Assembly (NCBI GenBank): GCA_964533275.1
Contig: CAZHJK010000009.1
Span: 1-64,000, forward strand
Length of the DNA stretch: 64,000 nucleotides
From: CAZHJK01 sp964533275
Lineage (GTDB): Bacteria; Bacillota; Clostridia; Eubacteriales; Garciellaceae
Reading direction: 5' to 3'
Below the pieces are notes generated by a model. That model was given only the letters and a program-made list of their open reading frames with translations, was not told where the DNA came from and did no database searches. This document shows, piece by piece, positions 34,244 to 43,341 of the stretch (position 1 is the stretch's first letter; each line of letters opens with the position of its first letter). The position numbers and the translations under genes were made by a program.

Positions 34244-35437
34244 TTAGCTAATACTCTTTAATGCATTATCCAGATCTTCAATAATATCCTTAGAGTTTTC
34301 CAATCCTATAGAAATTCTTATCATGCTCTCTGTGAGCCCAAACTCAATCAGTTCTTCATTAGGATAACCCCTATGGGTCATTGCCGCTGGCAGTTCTATA
34401 AGGGTTTCGCAATCCCCTAAGCTTACTGCAAGCTGTGCTAATTTAACAGAATTTACAACTTTCTTTGCATCCTCTAAATCTCCATCCACCTCAAAGCTTA
34501 TCATCGCACCAAAACCACTCATTTGTTCCTTTGCAATTTTATGACCTTTAAAATCCTCAAGTCCTGGATAAAAAACCTTTTTAATCCTTGGATGTCTTTT
34601 TAAAAATTCTGCTACCTTCATTGCATTTTCCTCATGCTGTTTCATCCTCACACTAAGGGTTTTAAGCCCTCTTATTAAAAGCCAAGCATTAAAGGGGCTC
34701 ATAACCCCACCGAACTCACACATATAATCAAATTTCAGAGATTGGATATAATCTTCATCTTTAGATATGGCCACTCCACCTATAGCATCTCCATGACCGG
34801 ATATATATTTTGTAGCACTATGTACCACTACATCTGCACCTAAGACTAAGGGGTTTTGAAAGTATGGGGTTGCAAAGGTATTATCCACTACAACCTTTAC
34901 TCCCCTCTTTTTTGCAATCCTGCAAATGTTCTTAATATCTATTATCATAAGGTTTGGGTTTGCTGGTGTTTCGAAATAAATAACCTTTGTATTTTCATCA
35001 ATTACCTCAAGAAGTCTATCAACATCACTTAAATCTACCATTTTACTATTTATCTTATATTGGGGAAGTACTTTATTTACTATATTATAGCTTGAGCCAT
35101 ATAGAGTTTTATTTGCTATAAGATTATCTCCTGGTTTAAGTAGAGAAAGTAAAACCGAGCTTATGGCTGCCATACCCGAGGCAAACGCAACAGCACCTTT
35201 CCCATCTTCTAATGCTGCCATTCTGTCTTCAAATAGTCTTAGGGTAGGATTATTACCTCTAGTGTATACATAATCATCACTTTCAAAGGACATAACCTTT
35301 TCAACATGCTCAATGTCGTCAAATACAAATGTAGAAGTTTGAAAAATAGGTGGATTCAATGCATTATTTGCATTTTTACCCTTATTCCCTGCATGGATGG
35401 TTCTAGTTTCAAAACTATATTTTCTATTTTTATTCAT
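34244..35437 (-). CDS. PLP-dependent Cys/Met metabolism enzyme, methionine gamma-lyase-like
   Basis: A 397-residue fold-type I PLP enzyme of the trans-sulfuration family. The internal aldimine lysine is in VVHSATKYISGHGD, the PLP-contacting YTRGNNPT and FASGMAAISS are present, and AMTHRGYPNEE is near the C-terminus. Overall it is closest to methionine gamma-lyase, but the Cys characteristic of that enzyme (LYGCT) is Ser here (TLYGSSYN), so cystathionine or O-acyl-homoserine chemistry cannot be excluded. It is monocistronic; no SAM riboswitch or T-box was found upstream. Confidence 0.85.
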   Translation of the reverse strand: MNKNRKYSFETRTIHAGNKGKNANNALNPPIFQTSTFVFDDIEHVEKVMSFESDDYVYTRGNNPTLRLFEDRMAALEDGKGAVAFASGMAAISSVLLSLLKPGDNLIANKTLYGSSYNIVNKVLPQYKINSKMVDLSDVDRLLEVIDENTKVIYFETPANPNLMIIDIKNICRIAKKRGVKVVVDNTFATPYFQNPLVLGADVVVHSATKYISGHGDAIGGVAISKDEDYIQSLKFDYMCEFGGVMSPFNAWLLIRGLKTLSVRMKQHEENAMKVAEFLKRHPRIKKVFYPGLEDFKGHKIAKEQMSGFGAMISFEVDGDLEDAKKVVNSVKLAQLAVSLGDCETLIELPAAMTHRGYPNEELIEFGLTESMIRISIGLENSKDIIEDLDNALKSIS

Positions 35438-35474
35438 TTTTACACCTCACTATTTTAAAATTGTTTTTATGAAC

Positions 35475-35490
35475 GGCGAATGAATTCGCC
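35475..35490. repeat. Short GGCGAAT/ATTCGCC palindrome, REP-like
   Basis: A small inverted repeat followed by TCTAC resembles the GGGCAAAC/GTTTGCCC element at 42034-42055, which is followed by CCTAC. This style of short palindrome is scattered in many clostridial intergenic regions. Confidence 0.4.
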
Positions 35491-35584
35491 TCTACTATAT
35501 TATTACATTAAACCATTGCCCTATCCAAATCAAATATAAAGAAACTATTACAAGTCGTGCTTTACTAATATATCTAATAACAGA

Positions 35585-35634
35585 AAGTCCTCTAAAACCA
35601 ACAGAATGTCATTTCTGTCAACTTTAGAGGACTT
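35585..35634 (-). terminator. Terminator of the HMA/P-type ATPase operon
   Basis: A 12 bp stem, AAGTCCTCTAAA/TTTAGAGGACTT, carries an inner ACAGAA/TTCTGT stem, and begins 20 bp beyond the stop at 35655. Confidence 0.7.
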
Positions 35635-35654
35635 GTTTCTAGGGGGTATTCAAT

Positions 35655-35882
35655 CTACTTCACCTTAGATTTTTGAACCTCGTAACCTACCTTAGTAATC
35701 GTACTTTCAATATCATCGATTGTAATCTTATCTTCGTCAAAGTTTAGTTTTACTTTACTTGAGTTAAATGATACTTTAACTGTATCCTGGTCAATACCGT
35801 CTAAACCCTTTACTGCACCTTCAATTTTTTGCATACATGATGGACAAGTTAATGTTTCTAATTGTATTGTTGCTGTTTTCAT
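35655..35882 (-). CDS. Heavy-metal-associated (HMA) domain protein, CopZ-like
   Basis: A 75-residue ferredoxin-like HMA protein with the metal motif in LTCPSCMQKIEGAV (a CxxC, as in CPSC, though typical CopZ has CxGC). It probably hands metal to, or regulates, the P-type ATPase encoded 59 bp upstream. The start is ATG 35882 after GGGAGGAG; the frame is open to 35900. Which metal is carried cannot be told. Confidence 0.85.
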   Translation of the reverse strand: MKTATIQLETLTCPSCMQKIEGAVKGLDGIDQDTVKVSFNSSKVKLNFDEDKITIDDIESTITKVGYEVQKSKVK

Positions 35883-35941
35883 ATTAAAATCTCCTCCCAT
35901 TTATTATTTTTGGATTAATACTTAAAAATCTCAATTTAAAT

Positions 35942-37792
35942 TTATCTTAGGTGATAACGTAATAATCTCATACCGTTAAGGATAACCACTAAGATACTTG
36001 CTTCGTGTACTAACATACCGATTGACATATTCATCCATTCACTAAAAAGTACGCTGGCAAGTAGCACTAAGACAACACCTATAGCAATGACTATGTTTTG
36101 AATCATATTTCTCTTTGTGGCTTTTGTTAATCCCACAGCATGGGGTAATCGACCAAAGTCTGAGTTCATTAATACAACATCCGATGTTTCAATGGCGACA
36201 TCTGTACCAGTTCCCATAGCAATGCCAATATCTGCTAGTGCTAGTGAAGGACTGTCATTAACACCATCTCCAACAAAAGAGACAATCCGACCTTCTTCTT
36301 TTAACTTCTTAACATATTCAGCCTTATCTTCAGGTAACATATTACCATGTGCTTCAGTTAGGTCTAGTTCACGGCTAACCACATCAACCGTTCCTTGGTT
36401 ATCACCGGAAAGCATAATAAGATTCTTTACCCCTAGGGCTTTTAACCTTTGGAGGTCTTTTCTAACACCTGTACGAATTTGATCACGAACCCCCATCATA
36501 ATCTTTAACTGACCATCAACAGAGGTTAGTACTAATGAGTTCCCATCTTTTTCTAAACGCGCTACATCCGCTTTGGCTTTCTCATCCAGCAAAACATTTT
36601 CCTTTTCCATTAAGGCAACATTACCAATAGCTATTCTATGACCACCCACATGGGCTACAATTCCGCCTCCTTTCACAACTTCTGTATTTTCAACTGGCGA
36701 AAATGTTGTATCCCCTATTTCCTGTAAAACAGCCTTTGCTAAAGGATGATCGGATTCACGCTCAACACTTGCAAGATAACCTAGCACTTCTGAGGCATTA
36801 GCTGCATAATATTTAGTTTCTGAAACTGCTGGGTTTCCAATGGTTAGTGTGCCTGTTTTATCGAATATCATTGTATTCGATCTGCTAAAGTCATGAATAA
36901 CCTCACTGCCCTTTAGTAGTACACCATTCCGTGCTCCATTACCAATGCCTGCAACATTAGATACTGGTACACCAATGACCAATGCTCCAGGACAACCTAG
37001 AACAAGAATTGTAATAGCCAGTTCAACATTTCTTGTAAATAACCATACCATAAAGGCTATAACTAGAACAGCTGGGGTATAGTATTTCGAGAATCGGTCG
37101 ATGAAGCGCTCTGCTTCTGATTTTGAGTCCTGTGCTTCTTCGACTAGTTCTATAATCTTACCAAAGGTTGTATCCTCACCAACACGATCAGCGACAATTT
37201 GTATGGTTCCATTTTCTAAGATTGTACCGGCAAAAACCTTAGAATCTTTTTCTTTTCCAACAGGAACAGGTTCTCCTGTAATACTTGCTTCATTAATATG
37301 TCCCTCACCACTTAAAACTGTACCATCAACAGGAACTTTAGCACCTGTTTTAACAAGCAGGATATCTCCTTCATCTACTTCGTCTACTTCTACTTCTTCA
37401 AACTCACCGTTTTCAATTTGCTTCAGGGCACTCTCTGGTGCCATTTCGGTTAGTTCTTTAATGGCTGAACGTGTTTTATTTAATGTTCGTAGTTCTAAAT
37501 AAGCACCGAATAAAAATAGAAATGTAACAATTGCAGACTCTTCAAAGTTTTGGATTAAAAAGGCACCAATAACGGCGATTGTAACTAAAACATCAATGCT
37601 TACTACTTTTACTCGCAAGGCTTGATATGCTTGAATAGCAATAGGGCTTACCCCTAAGAGAGAAGCGATAATCATTGCCCAACGGAATATAACCATATTG
37701 CCCATAGTCCATCTGCTCATAAAACCAACGGCAATCAATATACCACTCATTAATGTAATCTGGTTTTTTCTGCTTAAAATATGATGTTGCAT
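35942..37792 (-). CDS. P1B-type heavy-metal ATPase with unusual CPG motif
   Basis: A 616-residue metal efflux ATPase with about six to eight transmembrane helices and no N-terminal HMA domain. Seen are the actuator TGEP, the membrane metal motif LGCPGALVIGVPVSN (near 267), the phosphorylation motif DKTGTLT (near 310), ESDHPLAKA of the ATP-binding domain, and GDGVNDSPSLALADIG. The membrane motif CPG replaces the CPC/CPH/SPC of copper, zinc or cobalt pumps; similar pumps occur in lactic acid bacteria and have been linked to iron, zinc or other divalent metals. Its base use looks slightly richer in G+C than its neighbours, so transfer is possible. Confidence 0.9.
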   Translation of the reverse strand: MQHHILSRKNQITLMSGILIAVGFMSRWTMGNMVIFRWAMIIASLLGVSPIAIQAYQALRVKVVSIDVLVTIAVIGAFLIQNFEESAIVTFLFLFGAYLELRTLNKTRSAIKELTEMAPESALKQIENGEFEEVEVDEVDEGDILLVKTGAKVPVDGTVLSGEGHINEASITGEPVPVGKEKDSKVFAGTILENGTIQIVADRVGEDTTFGKIIELVEEAQDSKSEAERFIDRFSKYYTPAVLVIAFMVWLFTRNVELAITILVLGCPGALVIGVPVSNVAGIGNGARNGVLLKGSEVIHDFSRSNTMIFDKTGTLTIGNPAVSETKYYAANASEVLGYLASVERESDHPLAKAVLQEIGDTTFSPVENTEVVKGGGIVAHVGGHRIAIGNVALMEKENVLLDEKAKADVARLEKDGNSLVLTSVDGQLKIMMGVRDQIRTGVRKDLQRLKALGVKNLIMLSGDNQGTVDVVSRELDLTEAHGNMLPEDKAEYVKKLKEEGRIVSFVGDGVNDSPSLALADIGIAMGTGTDVAIETSDVVLMNSDFGRLPHAVGLTKATKRNMIQNIVIAIGVVLVLLASVLFSEWMNMSIGMLVHEASILVVILNGMRLLRYHLR

Positions 37793-37833
37793 CTCTCCTT
37801 TAAACCTCCTATCTTATGAAATCAATAATCCAT

Positions 37834-38130
37834 TTACTCGTGGTATGCTTTATCTAATTCTGCTAGCATATTATATACTGCTTCATAGCTTTCACATACA
37901 TCATCGGGCACAGTGTAATTATCAGTGATTTCATGTAATTGTTTAAATTCATTATCTAATACTGGTTTGTTTTCTGATCCTGCTTCTTTTATTTTTACAT
38001 TGATTTCATCAAATAATTTACGCACATCATGAAATTCTGGATGATTATCACCATGAACACGATCTACTATGGGTACATATTGATCTAATCTTTCAAGGTT
38101 CTTTTCTTTTACTTTATTAAATACAGTCAT
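37834..38130 (-). CDS. Small hemerythrin-like protein, possibly Ric/ScdA-related
   Basis: A 98-residue helical protein with a His-rich segment (VHGDNHPEFHDVRKLFDEI) and a C-terminal DDVCESYEAVYNMLAEL, resembling the hemerythrin part of the di-iron repair protein Ric/ScdA seen in streptococci. It is the first gene of the metal cluster, 41 bp before the ATPase. The context suggests iron or redox handling. The family assignment is from memory of sequence style and not certain. Confidence 0.65.
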   Translation of the reverse strand: MTVFNKVKEKNLERLDQYVPIVDRVHGDNHPEFHDVRKLFDEINVKIKEAGSENKPVLDNEFKQLHEITDNYTVPDDVCESYEAVYNMLAELDKAYHE

Positions 38131-38320
38131 ACTATCCCTCTCCTTTTTACTATTTCTTAATTTGTAATTAATCTCATTCTAACACGCCTTATTGGAAAAA
38201 TAATTGACCTACATCAATTTTTATAAATTTTCCTTTTATTTTATTTATTCTATTATTAATCTACTTGGTCTTATTTATGTGTTCTGTTCTATACAGTTAT
38301 TTTCTTTAATAAAAAATTAA

Positions 38321-38364
38321 AAAAACATGGTAACCATAGATTGCTATAGATTACCATGTTTTTT
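38321..38364 (-). terminator. Terminator of nrdJ
   Basis: AAACATGGTAA pairs with TTACCATGTTT and has T runs beyond the stem on the minus strand, 30 bp past the nrdJ stop. Confidence 0.8.
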
Positions 38365-38395
38365 AATTTATAATTATAAAGATAACATATACTAT

Positions 38396-41332
38396 TTAAC
38401 TACATCCAGTTGTAGACCCACAATCCTTACACACCTTACAAGTTCCATTTCTTACCATGTGATTACTTCCACAATTACTACAGCTTTCACCATAGATTCT
38501 TTCTCCCTCTGTATCCTTTGAATAATGTTGAGGAGCCTCTTTTGTTGCTAATACTTCTTCAAAGTTATTTTTATTTATAAAATGAAAGCTATCTGGCTTT
38601 ACTTGACATCTTGAGAAATCACCTAATTCAATGTCAATCATCTTACTTACCAAATCAGATATTGAAGATGCATATTTTATATAGGGATGTCGACCTACAA
38701 AGCCTGATGGTTCATATTGTTGTCCCCTTAGTAATCTTGAAATTTCCTTTGGAGGAATATTATATTGCAGCATATTAGATATTGCTTTAGATAATGAAGC
38801 TAGCAATCCTTTCACCACCGTACCCTCTTTATCAGTGGAAACAAATATCTCTGCAATATCCCCATCTTCATAAAATCCTATGGTTACATATAGTTCAATA
38901 TCTCCTATTTTTGCTGCATGGGTTCTGCCGGATCTCATTCCTCCTGGCTTCTTTCTTGTGGGAACCTCTTCTTTGCAATTCTTAGCGTATTCTATTAAAT
39001 CCGCATAGTCCATTTCTTCAAAGCTTAATTCCCTATCAATTTTCAAACCAGATGATAATGGCTGACTTGCTTTACAACCATCTCTGTAAATGGCTATTGC
39101 CTTAACTCCCTTTTGCCAAGCTAATAAATTAATTCTTTCAATATCCTCAAGACTTGAACCATTAGGTAAGTTCACAGTTTTAGATATAGACCCACTAATT
39201 AGTGGAGTGGTCGCAGCAACCATCATTACATGTCCCTCTGGGGAAATATCATTGGCTGTCTCAAATATTTTTATATGTTCTGGCTTTAAATGTGGAGCTC
39301 CAACTATACTTGTATTAACTAACATTCCCTGATTATCTTTTTCCATCATATAATCAATAATATCTTTTATTTCCTCATTAGAATATTTTAAATTCTTTAG
39401 TGCTATTTCTAATATCGGATTTACAATTTCCATTGTACCTCCACCTATTAATTGTTTATATAAAACATGACTATAATAGGGTTCGATAGAGGTGGCTCCA
39501 CAATCCATTGCAAAGGAAATGGTACCCGTTGGAGCTATTACACTTACCTGTGCATTACGATAACCGAATTTCGCTCCAGACTCTATAGCCTTGATCCATC
39601 CCTCTTTTAAAGAATTGCTTAAATGGTTTAAATTCTCTCTATCTAATAATTCATGATTTATCTCTATTGGTTGATAACTTAATTCCTCATAGGATGTATT
39701 AATAGCTCCTGCTACTCTAGAATGGTTTCTTATTACTCTTTTCATATGCTCACTATTACTTTTATATTTAGGAAATGCTCCTACCTTTTTTGCCATAAGC
39801 GATGAAGCATAATATGAATGACCTGTTAGTATCCCTACAAGAGTAGCATTTAAGTTTCTGCTTTCCTCCGAATCATAGGGATAACCCATTGCTAAAAATA
39901 GTGACGCAGTATTAGCTAGTCCAGCTCCTGTCGTTCTAAACATGTAGCTCTTTCTTGCAATATCCTCTGTAGGGAAATGTCCCCAATGTATAGAAGCTTC
40001 TAATGCCATTTGCATAATTCCAATTAAATGGGTATAGGAATCCACATCAAAAAAATTGTCTTTTTCATTATAAAATCTATATACATTTATAGATGCAAGA
40101 TTACAAGCTGTATCATCTAAAAAGGCATACTCTGAGCAGGGATTAGTAGCATTTATTCTATTATGCTTTGCCCAAAGTTCTCCATCCTCACCAGCAGGAC
40201 AGGTGTGCCATTCATTAAATCTATCATCAAATTGTAGTCCAGGATCGGCACATTCCCATGCTGATTTATTAATTAAATTCCATAGATGCCTAACTCCCAA
40301 ACTTTTATTAACACTGTTATCAACTCTACCCTGTAGCTCTATATAAGCATCTGGGTTTTCCTTGAGCATTGCTACCTTTTCCATAAAATCTCCATTAACT
40401 CGTACTGAATTATTACTGTTTTGCCCTCCAACTGTTTGGTAAGCTTCTCCCTCCATTGAAGTATCATATCCCACCTTACCCATATCTCGAACTTTTTGTT
40501 CTTCCTTCGCCTTCCAGGTAATAAAATCTTCAATCTCAGGATGATCGATATTGGCTATTACCATTTTTGCAGCTCTACGGGTTGTCCCACCGGATTTTAT
40601 TGCTCCTGCATTTTTATCTAATCCCTGTAAAAAACTCATCATTCCAGAGGAAAATCCCCCACTGGTTAATAATTCATTTTTACCCCTTAATGCTGAAAAA
40701 TTTGTTCCAACTCCGGAACCACCCTTAAACAGCTTTGTTTCGGTCACATATTGTTCAGAAATAGAATGCTTGCCCATAAGTTGGTCAGCAATTGATACTA
40801 TAAAACAGGCTGAAGCCTGAGTACGGGTATATCTATCCCCGCTTTCAACAACCTCACCCGAATTTTCATCATAATAATAATGCCCATCGGGAGTACCAGA
40901 AATATCATAGTTTCTTTTTAATCCTGTATTAAACCATTGAGGAGAATTAGGTGCCCACATCTGACTTAAAAATGCATATGTAAGTTCATCATAAAAAATT
41001 TGCCATTGCTCTTTATTGTCAATTAAACCTTCTTCCATAAGCGCGTCTGCCCAAAATCCAACAAGCCTGTCCACTATTTCCTTCATACTTCTTTCATGGC
41101 CTACTTCATTGGGTACTCCTGCTTTTCTAAAATACTTACTAGCAATAATATTACAGGCATTTTGACTATATTGCACTGGAAATTCTAAATCCTTCATGTC
41201 TAATATTACCTTGCCTGTTTTCCAATTCTTCATAAATACATCTACATTCTTCCACTCAAATAGATCATAAACTGTTTTTTCACTGTTACTCTCTAATTCC
41301 TTTGTAAACTTTCTTACTAATAATTCATTCAA
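38396..41332 (-). CDS. nrdJ: Vitamin B12-dependent (class II) ribonucleotide reductase
   Basis: This enzyme makes deoxyribonucleotides with adenosylcobalamin as radical source. The 978-residue protein has the active-site segment NPCSEYAFLDDTACNLASINV (given in two parts: NPCSEYAFLDD and TACNLASINV), the region SACFIVSIAD with the first redox Cys, GGTTRRAAKM, and APTGTISFAMDCG. The tail carries CSNCGSNHMVRNGTC and CKVCKDCGSTTGCS, a zinc-ribbon with the cysteines that re-reduce the enzyme. The start is TTG 41332 with AAGGAGG seven bases upstream; the nearby ATG is out of frame. The protein works with or without oxygen. Confidence 0.96.
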   Translation of the reverse strand: MNELLVRKFTKELESNSEKTVYDLFEWKNVDVFMKNWKTGKVILDMKDLEFPVQYSQNACNIIASKYFRKAGVPNEVGHERSMKEIVDRLVGFWADALMEEGLIDNKEQWQIFYDELTYAFLSQMWAPNSPQWFNTGLKRNYDISGTPDGHYYYDENSGEVVESGDRYTRTQASACFIVSIADQLMGKHSISEQYVTETKLFKGGSGVGTNFSALRGKNELLTSGGFSSGMMSFLQGLDKNAGAIKSGGTTRRAAKMVIANIDHPEIEDFITWKAKEEQKVRDMGKVGYDTSMEGEAYQTVGGQNSNNSVRVNGDFMEKVAMLKENPDAYIELQGRVDNSVNKSLGVRHLWNLINKSAWECADPGLQFDDRFNEWHTCPAGEDGELWAKHNRINATNPCSEYAFLDDTACNLASINVYRFYNEKDNFFDVDSYTHLIGIMQMALEASIHWGHFPTEDIARKSYMFRTTGAGLANTASLFLAMGYPYDSEESRNLNATLVGILTGHSYYASSLMAKKVGAFPKYKSNSEHMKRVIRNHSRVAGAINTSYEELSYQPIEINHELLDRENLNHLSNSLKEGWIKAIESGAKFGYRNAQVSVIAPTGTISFAMDCGATSIEPYYSHVLYKQLIGGGTMEIVNPILEIALKNLKYSNEEIKDIIDYMMEKDNQGMLVNTSIVGAPHLKPEHIKIFETANDISPEGHVMMVAATTPLISGSISKTVNLPNGSSLEDIERINLLAWQKGVKAIAIYRDGCKASQPLSSGLKIDRELSFEEMDYADLIEYAKNCKEEVPTRKKPGGMRSGRTHAAKIGDIELYVTIGFYEDGDIAEIFVSTDKEGTVVKGLLASLSKAISNMLQYNIPPKEISRLLRGQQYEPSGFVGRHPYIKYASSISDLVSKMIDIELGDFSRCQVKPDSFHFINKNNFEEVLATKEAPQHYSKDTEGERIYGESCSNCGSNHMVRNGTCKVCKDCGSTTGCS

Positions 41333-41543
41333 GCCTGTTCCTCCTTTTTGTTTCGTCCTATATATTATCGGCAAGTAAATAATAAATTATAGGGTAAAAA
41401 AAATAAAAAATACATCATATATGTATATTCTTATATTATAATACCATATATTGTGTTTTTGGGAAAGCTAAATTTATATGGTTGATGTATGCTTTTTTTT
41501 TAGATATAATCCTAGTATACTAGATATTTAAAGGAGAATAAAG

Positions 41544-41996
41544 ATGCAAAATTTATATATTAAATGGATTACTTTTCCTGATGATCTGTCTGATGCCTAT
41601 TATATTAGGACAAAGGTTTTTGTAGAAGAGCAAAACTGTCCTCCAGAATGGGAGTTTGATGTTATAGATAAAATATCAGAGCATGCTATACTTTTTGATA
41701 ATAATGAAAATCCTATAGCAACAGCAAGAATTTTTGAAAATAAAAATGGTCAAGCAACCATTGGCAGAGTAGCTGTTTTAAAGGAACAGCGGGGAAAAGG
41801 ATATGGTGCTACTATAATGAAGGAATGTATTAAAAGATTGGAGCAACAAGATTATCCTGATATTTTAATTCATGCTCAAACCTATGCCATTCCCTTTTAT
41901 GAACGATTAGGCTTTTCTGCCTTTGGAGAAGAATTTATAGAGGATAATATACCCCATACAAAGATGTTATATAAAAGGACAAGTACCATTATATAA
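41544..41996 (+). CDS. GNAT-family N-acetyltransferase, ElaA-like
   Basis: A 150-residue acetyltransferase with the acetyl-CoA loop in RVAVLKEQRGKGYGATIM and C-terminal YAIPFYERLGFSAFGEEF. The N-terminal YYIRTKVFVEEQNCPPEWEFD is typical of the ElaA/YjcF-type group. The acceptor is unknown. It is divergent from nrdJ with AAAGGAGAA before the ATG, and no other gene shares its unit. Confidence 0.9.
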   Translation: MQNLYIKWITFPDDLSDAYYIRTKVFVEEQNCPPEWEFDVIDKISEHAILFDNNENPIATARIFENKNGQATIGRVAVLKEQRGKGYGATIMKECIKRLEQQDYPDILIHAQTYAIPFYERLGFSAFGEEFIEDNIPHTKMLYKRTSTII

Positions 41997-42033
41997 CCGT
42001 AAGACATATTTTTGAAAAAAGCGCATAAAACCC

Positions 42034-42102
42034 GGGCAAACAGAGTCGTTTGCCCCTACCTAAACCGTGGGGACTAAACCGTGGGGATAGTTCCTACGGT
42101 TT
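42034..42102. repeat. Palindromic repeat cluster downstream of the GNAT gene
   Basis: GGGCAAAC/GTTTGCCC (42034-42055) is followed by a direct duplication of AAACCGTGGGGA (42062-42073 and 42076-42087), the second of which pairs with TTCCTACGGTTT to 42102. This is REP-like in form but different in sequence from the RAYT repeats. Confidence 0.5.
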
Positions 42103-42120
42103 AATTTGTAATATATTACT

Positions 42121-42149
42121 TTGACACAAAGAGAAAAATCATTTATAAT
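42121..42149 (+). promoter_or_regulatory. Consensus sigma-A promoter
   Basis: TTGACA (42121-42126), 17 bp, TATAAT (42144-42149) is a perfect consensus, for the polyferredoxin gene. A GGGGTAT half-site like that of the CsoR/CstR operator lies at about 42163 near the predicted start. Confidence 0.8.
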
Positions 42150-42212
42150 TAGTATTCTGTATAGGGGTATATGGTATATTCCTTAATATTCAACTGGGAG
42201 GGACATAAAATT

Positions 42213-42944
42213 ATGAATAATAATTATTTTATTAAAACAAATCGTATCTTCACACCCCTTAGAAAGTACGCATGGATTTTTACATTGATTGTTGCAATAG
42301 GAGGTCTTTGGTATCCTAAATTAGGTCTATTGGTATTCGGGGTTATCCTTGGACTTTTCATCACAGGTATTTTAAAGGGAAGATATTGGTGTGGGAATAT
42401 TTGCCCCCACGGTAGTTTATTTGACCATGTTTTATTAAAAATAAGTTCTAATGCTAAATTCCCTAAATTTTTTCAAAGCACTGGTCTAAAAGTAGCAGCC
42501 TTTGGCTTTTTTGCATTCTCAATAACAAGAAAAATAATCTCTGCTACAGCCTACTACAATCAAGCAGTCTTTTGGGATAAATTAGGTTTTATTTTTGTTA
42601 CTACCTATCTAATGGTTCTAATTGTAGGTGTTTTGTTTTCCTTTTTTATAAATTCTAGAACCTGGTGTAATTTTTGTCCCATGGGAACTCTACAAACATT
42701 ATCCTATAAATTAGGAAAATTGCTAAAAATTAATAGGAAAACCGATCAGAAGGTTTCCATTACAGATACAGCACTTTGTCACTCCTGTGGTAAATGCTCA
42801 AAGGTATGTCCTATGCAATTATCTCCCTACAAGGAGTTCAACAAAAACAATCAATTTGATAATGATGTATGTATTCAATGTTCAACCTGTGTAGAGAACT
42901 GTCCAGTAAAAATACTTTCCATAGATAAGGTAAATAGGTCATAA
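42213..42944 (+). CDS. NapH-like 4Fe-4S membrane polyferredoxin
   Basis: A 243-residue protein with about four membrane helices, two CxxxCP-type cytoplasmic motifs (WCGNICPHGSLF and WCNFCPMGTLQ) and two C-terminal [4Fe-4S] ferredoxin sites (CHSCGKCSKVCP and CIQCSTCVENCP). The NapH/NosR/CcoG-like family moves electrons across the membrane to a partner. No oxidoreductase gene is nearby, so the partner is unknown. The start is ATG 42213 with GGGAGGG upstream. Confidence 0.88.
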   Translation: MNNNYFIKTNRIFTPLRKYAWIFTLIVAIGGLWYPKLGLLVFGVILGLFITGILKGRYWCGNICPHGSLFDHVLLKISSNAKFPKFFQSTGLKVAAFGFFAFSITRKIISATAYYNQAVFWDKLGFIFVTTYLMVLIVGVLFSFFINSRTWCNFCPMGTLQTLSYKLGKLLKINRKTDQKVSITDTALCHSCGKCSKVCPMQLSPYKEFNKNNQFDNDVCIQCSTCVENCPVKILSIDKVNRS

Positions 42945-42951
42945 TCAAAAC

Positions 42952-42981
42952 AAAAAGCTGATATTTAAGTATCAGCTTTCT
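42952..42981 (+). terminator. Terminator of the polyferredoxin gene
   Basis: AAAGCTGATA pairs with TATCAGCTTT just after the stop; the T tract is short. Confidence 0.65.
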
Positions 42982-42984
42982 GCT

Positions 42985-43341
42985 AATACATATAAATAAA
43001 CTTACAAAGAGACGACTTGGCAGCTGATGGTTATAATACCCAATGAATGAAGATGTAAATTCGTTAAGAAGCTTGGATTGTTTGAGCGAAGCGAGTGTGA
43101 AATGAAATTGCTTAACAATTTCTCTTTCAACGAAACCAATTGCAAATTGGTTGAGATCCTTACATCATAACATTACAATAGCTATTTAAAATACTAATGT
43201 AGATCTAAAGAAAATTTTACAAATACTTTAGAATTTACATTGAAATGAATTGCTGGTATTATCCATCAATGCCACTGGAGGATTGTGTAATTTTATTTAT
43301 AAATATATATCCAATACGACGCATCATTTTTATAATGTGCA
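42985..43341. other. Gene-free interval with several short inverted repeats
   Basis: No coding frame is supported. AACCAATT-GCA-AATTGGTT and a TCGTTAAG..CTTAACAA pair are present, with a GAGCGAAGCGAG tract. It could be a degenerate repeat remnant or the 3' end of the long glucan operon; I could not assign it. Confidence 0.5.

Noticed and set aside
42985..43341. Possible insertion sequence remnant with GAGCGAAGCGAG tract
   Set aside because: Short inverted repeats are present but there is no transposase fragment or flanking duplication.
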